Shown piece after piece: positions 34,368 through 43,238 of a stretch of 64,000 bases of DNA (its first letter is position 1; every line of letters starts with the position of its first letter). The notes below the pieces were generated by a model. The model ran no database searches. It saw nothing but the letters and a program-made list of their open reading frames with translations, and had not been told where the DNA came from. The stretch spans positions 1 through 64,000 of the forward strand of contig NZ_JBHUJW010000028.1 in the NCBI RefSeq assembly GCF_042683565.1, in the 5' to 3' direction. The translations under genes were made by a program, and so were the position numbers. This DNA comes from Brevibacillus sp042683565. GTDB taxonomy: Bacteria; Bacillota; Bacilli; Brevibacillales; Brevibacillaceae.

Positions 34368-35378
34368 TTGGACCATCGGCATTTGACTTTGCTGGCGCTG
34401 TCAGAGGAACCGGCTTGTGCGGTCCGGACCGAGCTTGCGGCGTGCGGTATCCGGCTGCTTTCGGCGGGGGAGCGTGCAGGAGCGGGGATTGCACGGGTAG
34501 ACGGTCTGCTGCTGACGGAGCAGACCGATCCACACGAGTGGGAGCGGGCCGTCCCCATGCTGGCTGCTTCCCCAGGCGTGCTGCTGCTGTACGGCGCTGG
34601 CGTTCCCTACGGCTGGTCGGCAACGGTCGCAAGTCAAAGCGTCGGGCAGGCGCAATGGGAAGTCGTCCGGCTGGCGCTATTATCGGCTGGGGAAAAGGCG
34701 CTGATCGGCGGCGAGCCAAACGGGCGGTGGGTGCGCACGCTTTGCCGCCTGCTTGCGGATAGAGGACGGGTATCGCTGGTCTGCCGGATGCGCGAGGTGG
34801 ATGAGGCCGTCCGCCAGCTGCCTCGTTTTCTGGCGTGGAAGGAGCGCTTTTACCTGGAGCTGGGAGAGGTGTGCGATCGCGAAGGAGTCTCTCTGCAGAC
34901 GGTAGCGCGTGCAATGGGGATGGACGTGAGGGTCGGACAGGCCTGGCTTTTTCCGGAGCGGACAGACCACAAGCCCCTGTGCGATTGGATCGAGCGGGAA
35001 GCAGGGCTTGCACTGGAAAAAACGAACGGGCATCGCGTCGCCTTGTGGGGGCCGCCCTCCCTGTGGCAAGAAATGGGGACGAGCTGGCTGCAGGGCAAGG
35101 AGGTCTGGCTGGTGACCGGGGAGGAGGAGCCTGTTCCGAACGCAATCTTTTCCGGCTGGACAACGTGCAGCAGCTGGCAAAAAGCCTTGCAGGGCGCAGA
35201 TTTGCTGGTGATTGGCAAGGCGGAGGGGGGAATCTGCGAACTGCCGCTGCAGGAGCTGGTTCGCTGCATGAGGCAGACGGTCGTCGTCGATGCCTGCGCC
35301 TGTTTTCCCGTGCAGGAAGCGCGCAGCCTGCTGCAGGGCTACCGAGCTGTCGGCGAAAAGACGAACGTTTGGGAATGA
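34368..35378 (+). CDS. UDP-glucose/GDP-mannose dehydrogenase-like protein lacking catalytic residues
   Basis: A 336-residue protein whose C-terminal two thirds align by pattern with UDP-glucose dehydrogenases. LPRFLAWKERFYLELGEVCD plus GVSLQTVARAMGMDVRVG corresponds to the dimerisation helices. HRVALWGPPSLW matches the third domain's first strand, ALQGADLLVIGKAEGG the 'ALEGADALVI' segment, and QTVVVDACACF the last strand. The catalytic GGSCFPKD loop is missing and the N-terminal GxGxxG is not recognisable. A scaffold or sensor role is possible. The TTG at 34368 has AGAGGAGGG eight bases upstream; a GTG at 34359 overlaps that site. Confidence 0.7.
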   Translation: MDHRHLTLLALSEEPACAVRTELAACGIRLLSAGERAGAGIARVDGLLLTEQTDPHEWERAVPMLAASPGVLLLYGAGVPYGWSATVASQSVGQAQWEVVRLALLSAGEKALIGGEPNGRWVRTLCRLLADRGRVSLVCRMREVDEAVRQLPRFLAWKERFYLELGEVCDREGVSLQTVARAMGMDVRVGQAWLFPERTDHKPLCDWIEREAGLALEKTNGHRVALWGPPSLWQEMGTSWLQGKEVWLVTGEEEPVPNAIFSGWTTCSSWQKALQGADLLVIGKAEGGICELPLQELVRCMRQTVVVDACACFPVQEARSLLQGYRAVGEKTNVWE

Positions 35379-35438
35379 TGCTGATTATAATGGGTTATAA
35401 TGATTGGTAGATTGAGGAAAAGGGAAGGCGTTCGGACT

Positions 35439-35618
35439 ATGGAAAAAGTTGCTCAGCGATGTATCGTCTGTGAAATGGAACGCAGCGACGGAATCGCCAT
35501 CTGTGAGCAGTTTATTTGTCAAAGGTGCGAGCAGGAAATGGTCAATACCGACGTACATGATGAAAAGTACCCGTTCTTTATTCACCGGATGAGGCGAATA
35601 TGGTTGAAGGACGCATGA
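35439..35618 (+). CDS. csfB: Anti-SigG factor Gin (CsfB)
   Basis: A 59-residue zinc protein with two cysteine pairs, C8IVC11 and C27QRC30, flanking GIAICEQFI. It ends in the YPFFIHRMRRIW motif typical of Gin. In the forespore it keeps SigG (and SigE) inactive until engulfment is complete. B. subtilis csfB also follows bofA and precedes yaaO-tmk. The ATG at 35439 is chosen for the family N-terminus, with AAGGGAAGG upstream. Two TATAAT-like hexamers lie before it, but no clear SigF promoter was found. Confidence 0.93.
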   Translation: MEKVAQRCIVCEMERSDGIAICEQFICQRCEQEMVNTDVHDEKYPFFIHRMRRIWLKDA

Positions 35619-35625
35619 ACGAAAG

Positions 35626-35657
35626 AAGGCAACGGATGAAACCCGATGCCTTTTTTT
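35626..35657 (+). terminator. csfB terminator
   Basis: AAGGCAACGG (35626-35635) pairs with CCGATGCCTT (35643-35652) with one mismatch, followed by TTTTTTT. Confidence 0.82.
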
Positions 35658-35716
35658 GTGCCAAATCATGCTAAAATAGTGGGTAATTCATTTGATGACA
35701 AGGACGTGAGCGGTAC

Positions 35717-37234
35717 GTGTTGGGAAAAAACGCGGATTTTCGGGAGCGGCAGTTGCGTGCTCCCCTGTATGAGCAGCTGGAGAGGCACGTCAAGCGCCGT
35801 CCGCACCCCTTTCATGTTCCGGGACATAAAATGGGACACAGTTTTGACCGTGAAGGGAAGCACCGGTTTCAGGCCATCCTGGAGCTGGATCTCACCGAGA
35901 TCAGCGGCACGGACGATCTGCACCAGCCGCAGGGCGTGATCGCCGAGGCGCAGGAACTGGCGGCGGAAGCGTTCGGGGCAGAGGAGACGCGGTTTCTCAT
36001 CGGCGGGAGCACGGTCGGCAATCTCGCGCTGATCCTGACCGTATGCCGCCCTGGCGACAAAATCATCGTCCAGCGTAACTGCCATAAGTCGGTCTATCAC
36101 GGAATCATCATGGCGAAGGCCCAGCCTGTCTTTTTGGTCCCGGCGGTCGATTTGGCTACCGGTGTCGCCGCTGGAGTCCGGCGGGAGGACGTAGAGCGCG
36201 CCCTGCAAGCCCATCCGGATGCCAAAGCTGTGTTTTTGACCAATCCTACCTATTACGGGATGGGGATCGATCTGGAGAAAATGGCGGCGGTCGTCCATCG
36301 TCACGGCATTCCCCTGCTGATTGACGAGGCGCACGGGGCGCACTTCGGGTTCCACCCCGCATTCCCGTTGTCGGCCATGCAGTCCGGTGCGGACGCAGCC
36401 GTACAGTCGACGCACAAAATGGTGTCGGCGATGACGATGTCCTCCATGCTGCATGTGCAGGGGAAGCGGATCGACCGGGAGCGGCTGCGGCGGTATTTGG
36501 CGATGCTGCAATCGTCCAGCCCTTCCTATGTGCTCATGGCTTCGCTCGATTTGGCGCGGCGTCATCTGGTGACGGAAGCGGCCGAGGAATGGGATCGGCT
36601 GTTGCCGCAGCTGGACAAGCTGCGCGAGCGTACCGGCAAACTGGCGTGGCTGGAGTGGCCGGAAGCGGGGGCGAGCAGCGTGTACGCGACCTTCGACCCG
36701 CTCAAGCTGTTTTTGCACCTGCGCGCCGGGACAATCAGCGGATTTTCCCTGCAGCACCTCATGGAAAAGCACGGCATCTATCCGGAGCTGTCCGACTCCT
36801 CGCATGTGCTGCTGGCAGCCTCTGCAGGCACGTCCTCGCGCGATCTCGAGTCGCTGGCCCGCCTGCTGGAGTCGCTGGCTGTCGAGGTCGAGCCAGATGA
36901 AGAGCGCGTCCTGGAAGCAGGCGTCGTTTCCTCGCACTATTTGCGCGAGCAGGCGGTGCCGATGGACGTGGCAGTGGACGCCCCGCGAGAGACGATAGCC
37001 CTGGAGCAATCGCTGGGGAGGATCGTGGCAGAGATGGTCATTCCGTATCCGCCAGGGATTCCCGTGCTGGTGCCAGGCGAGCGCATGGATGCGCAAGGCT
37101 TGTCCATGCTGCTGGAACTGCGCCGGGGGCAGACCCGTTTTCACGGCGTGCAGGACGACCGTTTGCAGACGATACAGGTACTTCAATCAACAAGCAGGGG
37201 CCATACAACAGGTGTAGGAGGAACAAGGCTGTGA
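35717..37234 (+). CDS. Orn/Lys/Arg decarboxylase-family PLP enzyme (YaaO type)
   Basis: A 505-residue fold-type I PLP enzyme. The N-terminal PFHVPGHKMG, the cofactor-binding DEAHGAHFGF and the Schiff-base Lys234 in STHKMVSAMTM mark it as an arginine/lysine/ornithine decarboxylase. The C-terminal PYPPGIPVLVPGE is also diagnostic. It likely decarboxylates a basic amino acid to a polyamine precursor; the exact substrate is not readable. The GTG start at 35717 has only a weak, distant AAGGA, so the N-terminus is uncertain. It overlaps tmk by four bases, as yaaO does in B. subtilis. Confidence 0.93.
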   Translation: MLGKNADFRERQLRAPLYEQLERHVKRRPHPFHVPGHKMGHSFDREGKHRFQAILELDLTEISGTDDLHQPQGVIAEAQELAAEAFGAEETRFLIGGSTVGNLALILTVCRPGDKIIVQRNCHKSVYHGIIMAKAQPVFLVPAVDLATGVAAGVRREDVERALQAHPDAKAVFLTNPTYYGMGIDLEKMAAVVHRHGIPLLIDEAHGAHFGFHPAFPLSAMQSGADAAVQSTHKMVSAMTMSSMLHVQGKRIDRERLRRYLAMLQSSSPSYVLMASLDLARRHLVTEAAEEWDRLLPQLDKLRERTGKLAWLEWPEAGASSVYATFDPLKLFLHLRAGTISGFSLQHLMEKHGIYPELSDSSHVLLAASAGTSSRDLESLARLLESLAVEVEPDEERVLEAGVVSSHYLREQAVPMDVAVDAPRETIALEQSLGRIVAEMVIPYPPGIPVLVPGERMDAQGLSMLLELRRGQTRFHGVQDDRLQTIQVLQSTSRGHTTGVGGTRL

Positions 37235-37887
37235 CATCAGGACGAAAAGGTCGATTCATTACCGTAGAAGGCGGGGAGGGAGCGGGAAAATCCACGATTA
37301 TCGCGCGGCTCTGCGAGGAATTGCAGGCGCGCGGAATGGACGTGCTCCTGACGAGAGAGCCGGGCGGCATCGACATCGCCGAACAGATTCGCGAAATCAT
37401 TTTGAATCCGGCCCATACGCAGATGGACGAGCGGACGGAGGCGCTGCTTTACGCTGCGGCCCGGAGACAGCACATGGCGGAAAAGGTGCTGCCTGCCCTC
37501 GAGGCCGGCAAGGTAGTGCTGTGCGACCGCTTCATCGACAGCAGCCTCGCCTACCAGGGACATGCCCGGGGGTTGGGGATCGACGAGGTCTACGCCATCA
37601 ACAAATTCGCGGTGGGGGATTGCATGCCGGAGCTGACGCTGTTATTTGACATCTTGCCCGAGGTGGGACTGGCGCGGATCAATGCGGCGCGGGGGCGCGA
37701 GGTCAATCGCCTCGACCTCGAAGGCATGCGTTTTCACGAGCTGGTGAGGGAAGGCTATCAATTGGCAATGGCGCGGGACCCCGAGCGGTTCGTCGTGATC
37801 GACGCCGGCCAGCCGCTTGAGAAAGTTTACGAAGATGCGCTGGCAGCTTTGACGGCCAGACTGCAAGGTGGCAGTACCGTTTCGTAA
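37231..37887 (+). CDS. tmk: Thymidylate kinase
   Basis: It phosphorylates dTMP to dTDP, essential for DNA synthesis. The P-loop GGEGAGKST is at residues ~13-21. The DR motif is LCDRFIDSSLAYQG, with REPGG upstream for substrate binding, and RINAARGREVNRLD is the lid region. The GTG start at 37231 forms a GTGA overlap with the upstream decarboxylase stop, implying translational coupling. 218 residues is normal. Confidence 0.97.
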   Translation: MTSGRKGRFITVEGGEGAGKSTIIARLCEELQARGMDVLLTREPGGIDIAEQIREIILNPAHTQMDERTEALLYAAARRQHMAEKVLPALEAGKVVLCDRFIDSSLAYQGHARGLGIDEVYAINKFAVGDCMPELTLLFDILPEVGLARINAARGREVNRLDLEGMRFHELVREGYQLAMARDPERFVVIDAGQPLEKVYEDALAALTARLQGGSTVS

Positions 37888-37988
37888 CAGACATGCGGTA
37901 TAATATGTACAAGAAGAATATCGTACCACGCCCACCTGTTGCTCATACAATGTAGCACCAAATACCTTTGCGGAAAGGGTGATAGCCG

Positions 37989-38318
37989 ATGAAAATGGTC
38001 ATTGCGGTCGTCCAGGACAAAGATAGTGGCCGTCTGTCTCAACAGCTGGTGAAAAAAGGCTTTCGCGCTACCAAGCTTGCCAGTACTGGCAGTTTTCTGC
38101 GCGCCGGCAACACAACATTCCTGATTGGTACGTCTGACGAAAGCGTGCCGGAAGTAATCGACATCATTGCGCATAACTGCAAATCCCGCAAACAGATGGT
38201 CACCCCTGTCTCCCCACTCAGCAATGCGGTAGATTCCTTTATGCCCTATCCCCTGGAAGTACAGGTAGGCGGGGCTGCCGTATTCGTACTCGACGTAGGA
38301 GAATTCCACTCTTTCTAG
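37989..38318 (+). CDS. darA: Cyclic di-AMP-binding PII-like protein DarA (PstA)
   Basis: A 109-residue trimeric PII-like protein that binds c-di-AMP; its output partner is not settled. Conserved elements are MVIAVVQDKDSGRL, FRATKLASTGSFLRAGNTT (the c-di-AMP-contacting loop) and the C-terminal strand GGAAVFVLDVGEF. Position between tmk and yaaR matches B. subtilis yaaQ/darA. GAAAGGGTGAT precedes the ATG. A TATAAT at 37899-37904 may be a promoter but has a poor -35. Confidence 0.95.
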   Translation: MKMVIAVVQDKDSGRLSQQLVKKGFRATKLASTGSFLRAGNTTFLIGTSDESVPEVIDIIAHNCKSRKQMVTPVSPLSNAVDSFMPYPLEVQVGGAAVFVLDVGEFHSF

Positions 38319-38417
38319 CTGACACTCCGACAGTTCCTGCTCTCTTTTTTCGCTTCCATCGTATATACTGATTTTCATGGGGACAAAACCATACGGATCG
38401 GATGCGGAGGTGGCGAA

Positions 38418-38864
38418 ATGAAAATCAGCGATGGTCTTCGGCCAAAACTGGACATGGTGAAAACGACAGATACGCGCAGAGGTCCACAGCTGGAAAAGCT
38501 GAATTTTGGCACGATGATGCAAGGCGAAGATGAACGCATGTCCCAGGAGCGGTTGAACCGCCTGCTGGCCGATATCGACAGGCAAGGGCAGATTTTGGCC
38601 CGTTCCCGCTCCGTGCGCGACTTTTATTCTTATAAAAACCTCGTCAAGCAGTTCATGGAGGAAGCCGTGAAATACGGCATCGCCCTGGACGACCGGCGGG
38701 GAATAAACCGGCGCGGCCGCAGCCGGCTGTACAAGATCGTCAAAGAGGTCGATGCCGAATTGCTCAAGCTGACAGACGAGCTGCTCAGCGATCAGGCCCC
38801 GATGATCGACCTGCTGGCCCGCATCGGCGAAATCCGCGGCATGCTGATCAACCTGTACTTTTAG
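38418..38864 (+). CDS. yaaR: YaaR-like protein (DUF327)
   Basis: A 148-residue soluble, mostly helical and highly charged protein. LLADIDRQGQILARSRSVRD, FYSYKNLVKQFMEEAVKYG and RSRLYKIVKEVDAELLKLTD are the conserved DUF327 segments. Function is unknown. GGAGGTGG lies six bases before the ATG. The order darA-yaaR-holB is as in B. subtilis. Confidence 0.93.
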   Translation: MKISDGLRPKLDMVKTTDTRRGPQLEKLNFGTMMQGEDERMSQERLNRLLADIDRQGQILARSRSVRDFYSYKNLVKQFMEEAVKYGIALDDRRGINRRGRSRLYKIVKEVDAELLKLTDELLSDQAPMIDLLARIGEIRGMLINLYF

Positions 38865-38882
38865 TTAGGTGTGGAGCAAACC

Positions 38883-39863
38883 ATGACATGGACTCAATTT
38901 TCCCAGCAGCCGCGAGCCTCCGAGCTGCTGTCCCATAGCCTGCGCAACGGACGGCTGGCACACGCCTATTTGCTGACCGGTCCCAAGGGCGCGGGCAAAA
39001 AGCAGATGGCCCTGCATCTGGCGAAATCCCTGTTTTGCCCGGAGAGGGAGGCTGACGCCTGCGGGGCCTGTCTTTCGTGCAGGCGCATCGAGGGCGGCAA
39101 CCACCCCGATGTGCTGTTCATTACCCCAGACGGCGCTTCGATCAAAATCGACCAGATTCGCGCCCTGCAAAAGGAAATGGCGATGCGGGCAGTCGAGTCT
39201 GCGCGCAAGGTGTATATCATCGAGCACGTCGATAAAATGACGACACAGGCGGCCAACAGCCTGCTCAAGTTTCTGGAGGAGCCTCCCGAAGGCGTCCTCG
39301 CTTTGCTTTTGACTGAACACAGCCATGCCATTCTTCCCACCATTTTGTCGCGCTGCCAGATCGTCCAGTTTTCCCCGCTTTCTGCGGATGCGATCGCGGG
39401 AGAACTGCGCAGAGAAGGCATTTTGCCCGGAGTGGCACAAGTCGCTTCCCACATTACGACAAATGTGGAAGAGGCCAAGGCGCTTAGCCAATCAGAATCG
39501 TTTGCACTGCTGAGAAATCTAGTGATACAATTGACTCAGGAGTGCAAACAACGCAATTCGTCTGCGCTTTTTACGATCCATGATATGTTGCAAAAGAGCG
39601 ACAAAATCAAAGAGGAACTACCCCTCTTTTTAGATTTGCTCATCCTTTGGCTGCGCGATATCCTGTATGTGCAAGTAGGCAGGCATGCCCATCTCATCAA
39701 CAGCGACCAACAGGATGTGCTGCAAGGACAAGCACTGGTATGGACAAAAGCTGAGCTCTTGCACGGGATCGATTTGGTCATGGAGACGAAAAATCGGATA
39801 GAGCGAAATGCCAACGCACAGTTGGCTCTTGAGCGGTTGGTTCTTCAAATCCAGGAGGGATAA
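38883..39863 (+). CDS. holB: DNA polymerase III subunit delta'
   Basis: The stator subunit of the clamp loader. It resembles DnaX but has a degenerate P-loop (LTGPKGAGKKQMALHLA, Lys-Lys in place of Lys-Thr/Ser). A zinc module is present (CPEREADACGACLSCRR), with IDQIRALQKEM, VYIIEHVDKMT and SRCQIVQF. The ATG at 38883 (326 residues) has GTGGAG six bases upstream. A GTG at 38871 would overlap this site. ricT follows two bases later. Confidence 0.96.
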   Translation: MTWTQFSQQPRASELLSHSLRNGRLAHAYLLTGPKGAGKKQMALHLAKSLFCPEREADACGACLSCRRIEGGNHPDVLFITPDGASIKIDQIRALQKEMAMRAVESARKVYIIEHVDKMTTQAANSLLKFLEEPPEGVLALLLTEHSHAILPTILSRCQIVQFSPLSADAIAGELRREGILPGVAQVASHITTNVEEAKALSQSESFALLRNLVIQLTQECKQRNSSALFTIHDMLQKSDKIKEELPLFLDLLILWLRDILYVQVGRHAHLINSDQQDVLQGQALVWTKAELLHGIDLVMETKNRIERNANAQLALERLVLQIQEG

Positions 39864-39865
39864 CC

Positions 39866-40681
39866 TTGTATGAGGTTGTTGGTGTCCGCTTTAAAAAGGC
39901 GGGCAAAATATATTACTTCGATCCCGACCGACTGCCGATCGAAAAAGACAGTACCGTCATCGTAGAGACGGCACGAGGGGTCGAATATGGCAAGGTTGTC
40001 ATCGGCAAGAAGCAGGTAGCCGATTCCGATGTCGTGTTGCCGCTGAAAAAAGTGATCCGGATTGCGGACGACAAGGACGCGAGGCAAGTGGAGGAGAACA
40101 AGCAGGCCGCCAAGAATGCCTTTGCCATTTGTCAGACCAAGATCCGCGAGCACAAGCTGGACATGAAGCTGGTCGATGTGGAATACACGTTTGACCGCAA
40201 CAAGATCATCTTTTACTTCACTGCAGACGGACGAGTGGATTTCCGTGAACTCGTCAAAGATCTGGCCTCTGTATTCCGTACGCGCATCGAACTGCGCCAG
40301 ATTGGCGTGCGCGATGAAGCCAAGATGCTGGGCGGTATCGGCCCCTGCGGCCGGTTGCTTTGCTGCTCCACGTTCCTCGGCGATTTTGAGCCGGTCTCGA
40401 TCAAAATGGCCAAGGACCAGAACCTTTCGTTGAATCCAGCCAAAATCTCCGGACTTTGCGGCAGATTGATGTGCTGTTTGAAATACGAGAACGACAACTA
40501 TGAAAGCTCCCGCGATGAATTGCCTGACATCGGGAAGATCGTCACTACCCCTATGGGGAACGGGCGTGTCGTTTCCGTCAACGTACTTGACCAATCGGTG
40601 CAGGTAGAGCTTTCCGTCGATAAAAAGATCACCGAGTTTGGGCTAGATGAGATTGCGATAGGGCTTCCTACCTTTGAGTAA
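39866..40681 (+). CDS. ricT: PSP1-domain protein RicT (Y-complex subunit)
   Basis: A 271-residue cytosolic protein that, with RicA and RicF, forms the Fe-S-containing Y-complex. This stimulates RNase Y and affects sporulation and competence. The PSP1 domain covers about residues 60-150. The cysteine-rich core GPCGRLLCC and CGRLMCCLKYE supplies the cluster ligands. The start is a TTG at 39866 placed right after AGGAGGGATAACC. It is tightly coupled to holB. Confidence 0.95.
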   Translation: MYEVVGVRFKKAGKIYYFDPDRLPIEKDSTVIVETARGVEYGKVVIGKKQVADSDVVLPLKKVIRIADDKDARQVEENKQAAKNAFAICQTKIREHKLDMKLVDVEYTFDRNKIIFYFTADGRVDFRELVKDLASVFRTRIELRQIGVRDEAKMLGGIGPCGRLLCCSTFLGDFEPVSIKMAKDQNLSLNPAKISGLCGRLMCCLKYENDNYESSRDELPDIGKIVTTPMGNGRVVSVNVLDQSVQVELSVDKKITEFGLDEIAIGLPTFE

Positions 40682-40708
40682 AGGCGGGAATAGGGGAGAG
40701 GTGAGCGA

Positions 40709-41080
40709 GTGGACAAACGGGAAATCTTCGTCAAAATGGCGAGCATTGAAGAACGAATTGGGGACCTCTACAAAGAGATTGGTGAGTTGAAGGACGTCAT
40801 CGTCGTTTTGATGGAGGAAAATGCCCAATTACTCGTTGAAAACCAGCACCTTCGCAACCGACTGGACAGAAAAAAGACAACCGCTGCGGCCAAGCAAAAG
40901 GGAACGCGCCCTGTCGCGCAGGAAAAGGCCAAGAAGACTGTCGTCGGGGAAGGCTACGACAATCTGGCCCGGCTCTATGCTGAAGGGTTTCACATTTGCA
41001 ATGTGCACTTCGGCAGCCTGCGTAAAGAAGGGGATTGTCTTTTCTGCTTGTCGTTTTTAAGCGGAGGACCTCAAAAATAA
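40709..41080 (+). CDS. yabA: Replication initiation control protein YabA
   Basis: A 123-residue tetrameric protein that binds DnaA and the clamp and limits initiation. The N-terminal leucine-rich coiled coil (IEERIGDLYKEIGELKDV, then LLVENQHLRNRL) is followed by a Lys-rich linker. A C-terminal zinc domain has ligands in GFHICNVHFG and CLFCLSFL. The GTG start at 40709 has GAGAGGTGAG upstream. It ends the tmk-to-yabA run; a strong terminator follows. Confidence 0.96.
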   Translation: MDKREIFVKMASIEERIGDLYKEIGELKDVIVVLMEENAQLLVENQHLRNRLDRKKTTAAAKQKGTRPVAQEKAKKTVVGEGYDNLARLYAEGFHICNVHFGSLRKEGDCLFCLSFLSGGPQK

Positions 41081-41102
41081 ATGGCGAACCAAAAGCCGGA
41101 TG

Positions 41103-41138
41103 AAAAAGCGACCTGGGCCATGTGTCAGGTCGCTTTTT
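41103..41138 (+). terminator. yabA terminator
   Basis: AAAAAGCGACCTG (41103-41115) pairs with CAGGTCGCTTTTT (41126-41138), a 13-bp perfect stem with T tail. Confidence 0.93.
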
Positions 41139-41194
41139 AAGCATAGAAGAGTCACGGGCGATGTGACGACAGGAAAAGGAGTAGGAAGCGACGG

Positions 41195-41962
41195 ATGGAA
41201 TCTGGCTACAATGTGCCGCTCTACGATTCGGAGCGCATCGACGATTTGCTGACACACGAAATGAAAATCATTCAAAGCCATGAAGTTTTTTGCTTCTCGA
41301 TGGATGCCGTTCTGCTGGCCCGCTTTGCCTCTGCGCCCAAAAGGGGACGCATCCTCGACTTTTGTACAGGCAACGGCGCCATTCCGCTCATCATGACGAC
41401 AAGGACACCGGAGGCTACCTTTGAAGGCATCGAGATTCAGGAGCGGCTGTACAGCATGGCGAGCCGCAACGTAGCGCTGAACGGGCTGGAAGGGCGCATT
41501 ACCATGTATCACGGTGACGTGAAGGAAGCGGTGGAACTTTTCGGCCACGCCAAGTTTGACGTGATTACGTGCAATCCGCCCTACATGCCTGCCACCAGCG
41601 GGGAGAAGAACATCAGCGAGCATTTTGCCATCGCGCGCCATGAAATCATGCTCTCGCTGGAAGATGTGATCCGCACCGCCAGCCAGCTGCTGAAAAACGG
41701 CGGAAAGCTGGCGATGGTCCATCGTTCGACACGGCTGATCGAGATCATTTCCCTGATGCGGCAGTACGGAATCGAGCCAAAGCGGATGCGTCTCGTGTAC
41801 CCGCGCCGCGATGCCGAGCCGAACATGGTGCTCATCGAAGGGATGCGGGGAGGCAAGCCGGAGCTGCGCATCGCGCCGCCGCTGATTGTCTATGAAAACG
41901 GAGAGGAATACTGTGAAGAACTGCAGGAAATCTATTTCGGAAGACGCGATTCCCTCGCATAA
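41195..41962 (+). CDS. trmN6: tRNA1(Val) N6-adenine methyltransferase-like (TrmN6/YabB)
   Basis: A 255-residue class I methyltransferase that by family modifies A37 of tRNA-Val. Motif I is LDFCTGNGAIPLIM, the acidic position is in FEGIEIQERL, and the amino-methylating motif NPPYMP is complete. The substrate has not been proved in bacilli. GGAAGCGACGG precedes the ATG. Its 3' end overlaps yazA by 50 bases, so expression is coupled. Confidence 0.93.
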   Translation: MESGYNVPLYDSERIDDLLTHEMKIIQSHEVFCFSMDAVLLARFASAPKRGRILDFCTGNGAIPLIMTTRTPEATFEGIEIQERLYSMASRNVALNGLEGRITMYHGDVKEAVELFGHAKFDVITCNPPYMPATSGEKNISEHFAIARHEIMLSLEDVIRTASQLLKNGGKLAMVHRSTRLIEIISLMRQYGIEPKRMRLVYPRRDAEPNMVLIEGMRGGKPELRIAPPLIVYENGEEYCEELQEIYFGRRDSLA

Positions 41963-42227
41963 AAGCCACTTCGTGTACATTTTGGCCTGTGCGGACGGGA
42001 GCCTGTACACCGGATATACGACCGAACTGCTCCGGCGTCTTCGCGCACACAACGAAGGCAAAGGAGCGAAGTACACCCGTGGGCGCGGTCCCGTCGAGCT
42101 GCTGTATTGGGAGGAAGGGACGGACCGCTCCTGGGGACTGAGGCGGGAGGAAGGGATCAAGCGGCTTTCCCGCCTGAAAAAAGAAGAACTGATTGGAGAG
42201 GGACCCCATGGTGAATGTCCAACGTAG
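41913..42227 (+). CDS. yazA: GIY-YIG domain protein YazA
   Basis: A 104-residue single-domain GIY-YIG protein of the UPF0213 group. The nuclease motif reads FVYILACADGSLYTGYTT, with Tyr and the downstream RAHNEGKGAKYTR and a late Glu. Cellular role unknown. The GTG at 41913, inside trmN6, is chosen because GGAGAGG is six bases upstream; the frame opens earlier without a ribosome binding site. It overlaps rsmI by 20 bases. Confidence 0.92.
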   Translation: MKNCRKSISEDAIPSHKSHFVYILACADGSLYTGYTTELLRRLRAHNEGKGAKYTRGRGPVELLYWEEGTDRSWGLRREEGIKRLSRLKKEELIGEGPHGECPT

Positions 42228-43083
42228 TTTTTCGTCCGAGCAGACAGGCGCCCTCTATCTGGTGGCGACGCCGATCGGCAATCTGGACGACATGACAGTA
42301 CGCTGTCTGGAGACGCTGCGCTCCGTCGACGTCATCGCCTGCGAGGATACGCGGCAGACGCGCAAGCTGCTCAACCATTTTCAGATCGACAAGCGGACAG
42401 TCAGCTACCACGAGCATAATAAGGAAGCGAGCGGAAACGGACTTTTGCAATGGCTGGCAGAAGGCAAGCGAATCGCACTGGTCAGCGATGCGGGACTGCC
42501 GGCGATTTCCGACCCGGGAGCGGAGCTGGCGCGGGATGCGGCGGCGGCAGGCTTTCCGGTGATTCCCGTTCCCGGAGCGAATGCGGCGCTGACGGCGTTG
42601 ATCGCATCGGGTCTGCCTACGGACAGGTTCGTGTTTTGCGGCTTTCTCGACCGGGAGAACAAGGAGCGGCGGGAAGAGTTGGAGCGGCTCAAAAAGTACC
42701 CCGAAACGCTGATTTTTTACGAGGCTCCCCATCGGATCGACAAGACGCTGGCAGCCATCCGGGAAGCGTGGGGCAATCGCCGTGCCGTTCTGGCGAGAGA
42801 GTTGACCAAGCGATATGAGGAGTTTGTGCGCGGCACACTGGACGAGCTGATCGAGTGGCTGCGAGAGGGAGAAGTCCGAGGCGAGTTTTGTCTGATCGTC
42901 GAAGGCTATACGGGTCCTCTGGATGAGGAGGAAGCTGCGCCGTGGTGGCAGGAACTTAGCGTCGCCGAGCACGTCGACCGATACTGCGGGCAGGGCATGG
43001 GCAAAAAGGAAGCGATCAGGCAAGCAGCCGATGACCGCGGCGTGTCCAGACGCGACGTGTACAACGAATACCACCGCGAGTAA
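42208..43083 (+). CDS. rsmI: 16S rRNA 2'-O-ribose C1402 methyltransferase RsmI
   Basis: It methylates the ribose of C1402 in the ribosomal P site. This tetrapyrrole-methylase-fold protein of 291 residues has the SAM-binding LYLVATPIGNLDDMT. The loops ALVSDAGLPAISDPG and VPVPGANAALTALIASG-like stretches are present, as is the C-terminal AIRQAADDRGVSRRDVY helix. The ATG at 42208 with GGAGAGGG five bases upstream is preferred to the TTG at 42193. It is the last gene of a three-gene operon with trmN6 and yazA. Confidence 0.96.
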   Translation: MVNVQRSFSSEQTGALYLVATPIGNLDDMTVRCLETLRSVDVIACEDTRQTRKLLNHFQIDKRTVSYHEHNKEASGNGLLQWLAEGKRIALVSDAGLPAISDPGAELARDAAAAGFPVIPVPGANAALTALIASGLPTDRFVFCGFLDRENKERREELERLKKYPETLIFYEAPHRIDKTLAAIREAWGNRRAVLARELTKRYEEFVRGTLDELIEWLREGEVRGEFCLIVEGYTGPLDEEEAAPWWQELSVAEHVDRYCGQGMGKKEAIRQAADDRGVSRRDVYNEYHRE

Positions 43084-43133
43084 GCTGTGCCGCGCTGGCC
43101 GGACATGCCCAATGCGGTGCGGGAACAAGAATG

Positions 43134-43163
43134 GAAGCTGGCTGTAACAGGTCAGCTTTTTTC
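43134..43163 (+). terminator. rsmI terminator
   Basis: AAGCTG (43135-43140) pairs with CAGCTT (43153-43158), strengthened by an inner CTG/CAG, with a TTTTTT tail. Confidence 0.75.
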
Positions 43164-43175
43164 ATTTGGAAAGGC

Positions 43176-43214
43176 AAAAAGAGCCTCCCCGGTGCTTGTC
43201 CCCGGCAAAGGCTC
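43176..43214 (-). terminator. abrB terminator
   Basis: Minus-strand GAGCCTTTGCCGG (43214-43202) pairs with CCGGGGAGGCTC (43192-43181), ending in TTTTT. Confidence 0.85.
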
Positions 43215-43238
43215 GCTGCATTTGTATGTTCAAAAGGT

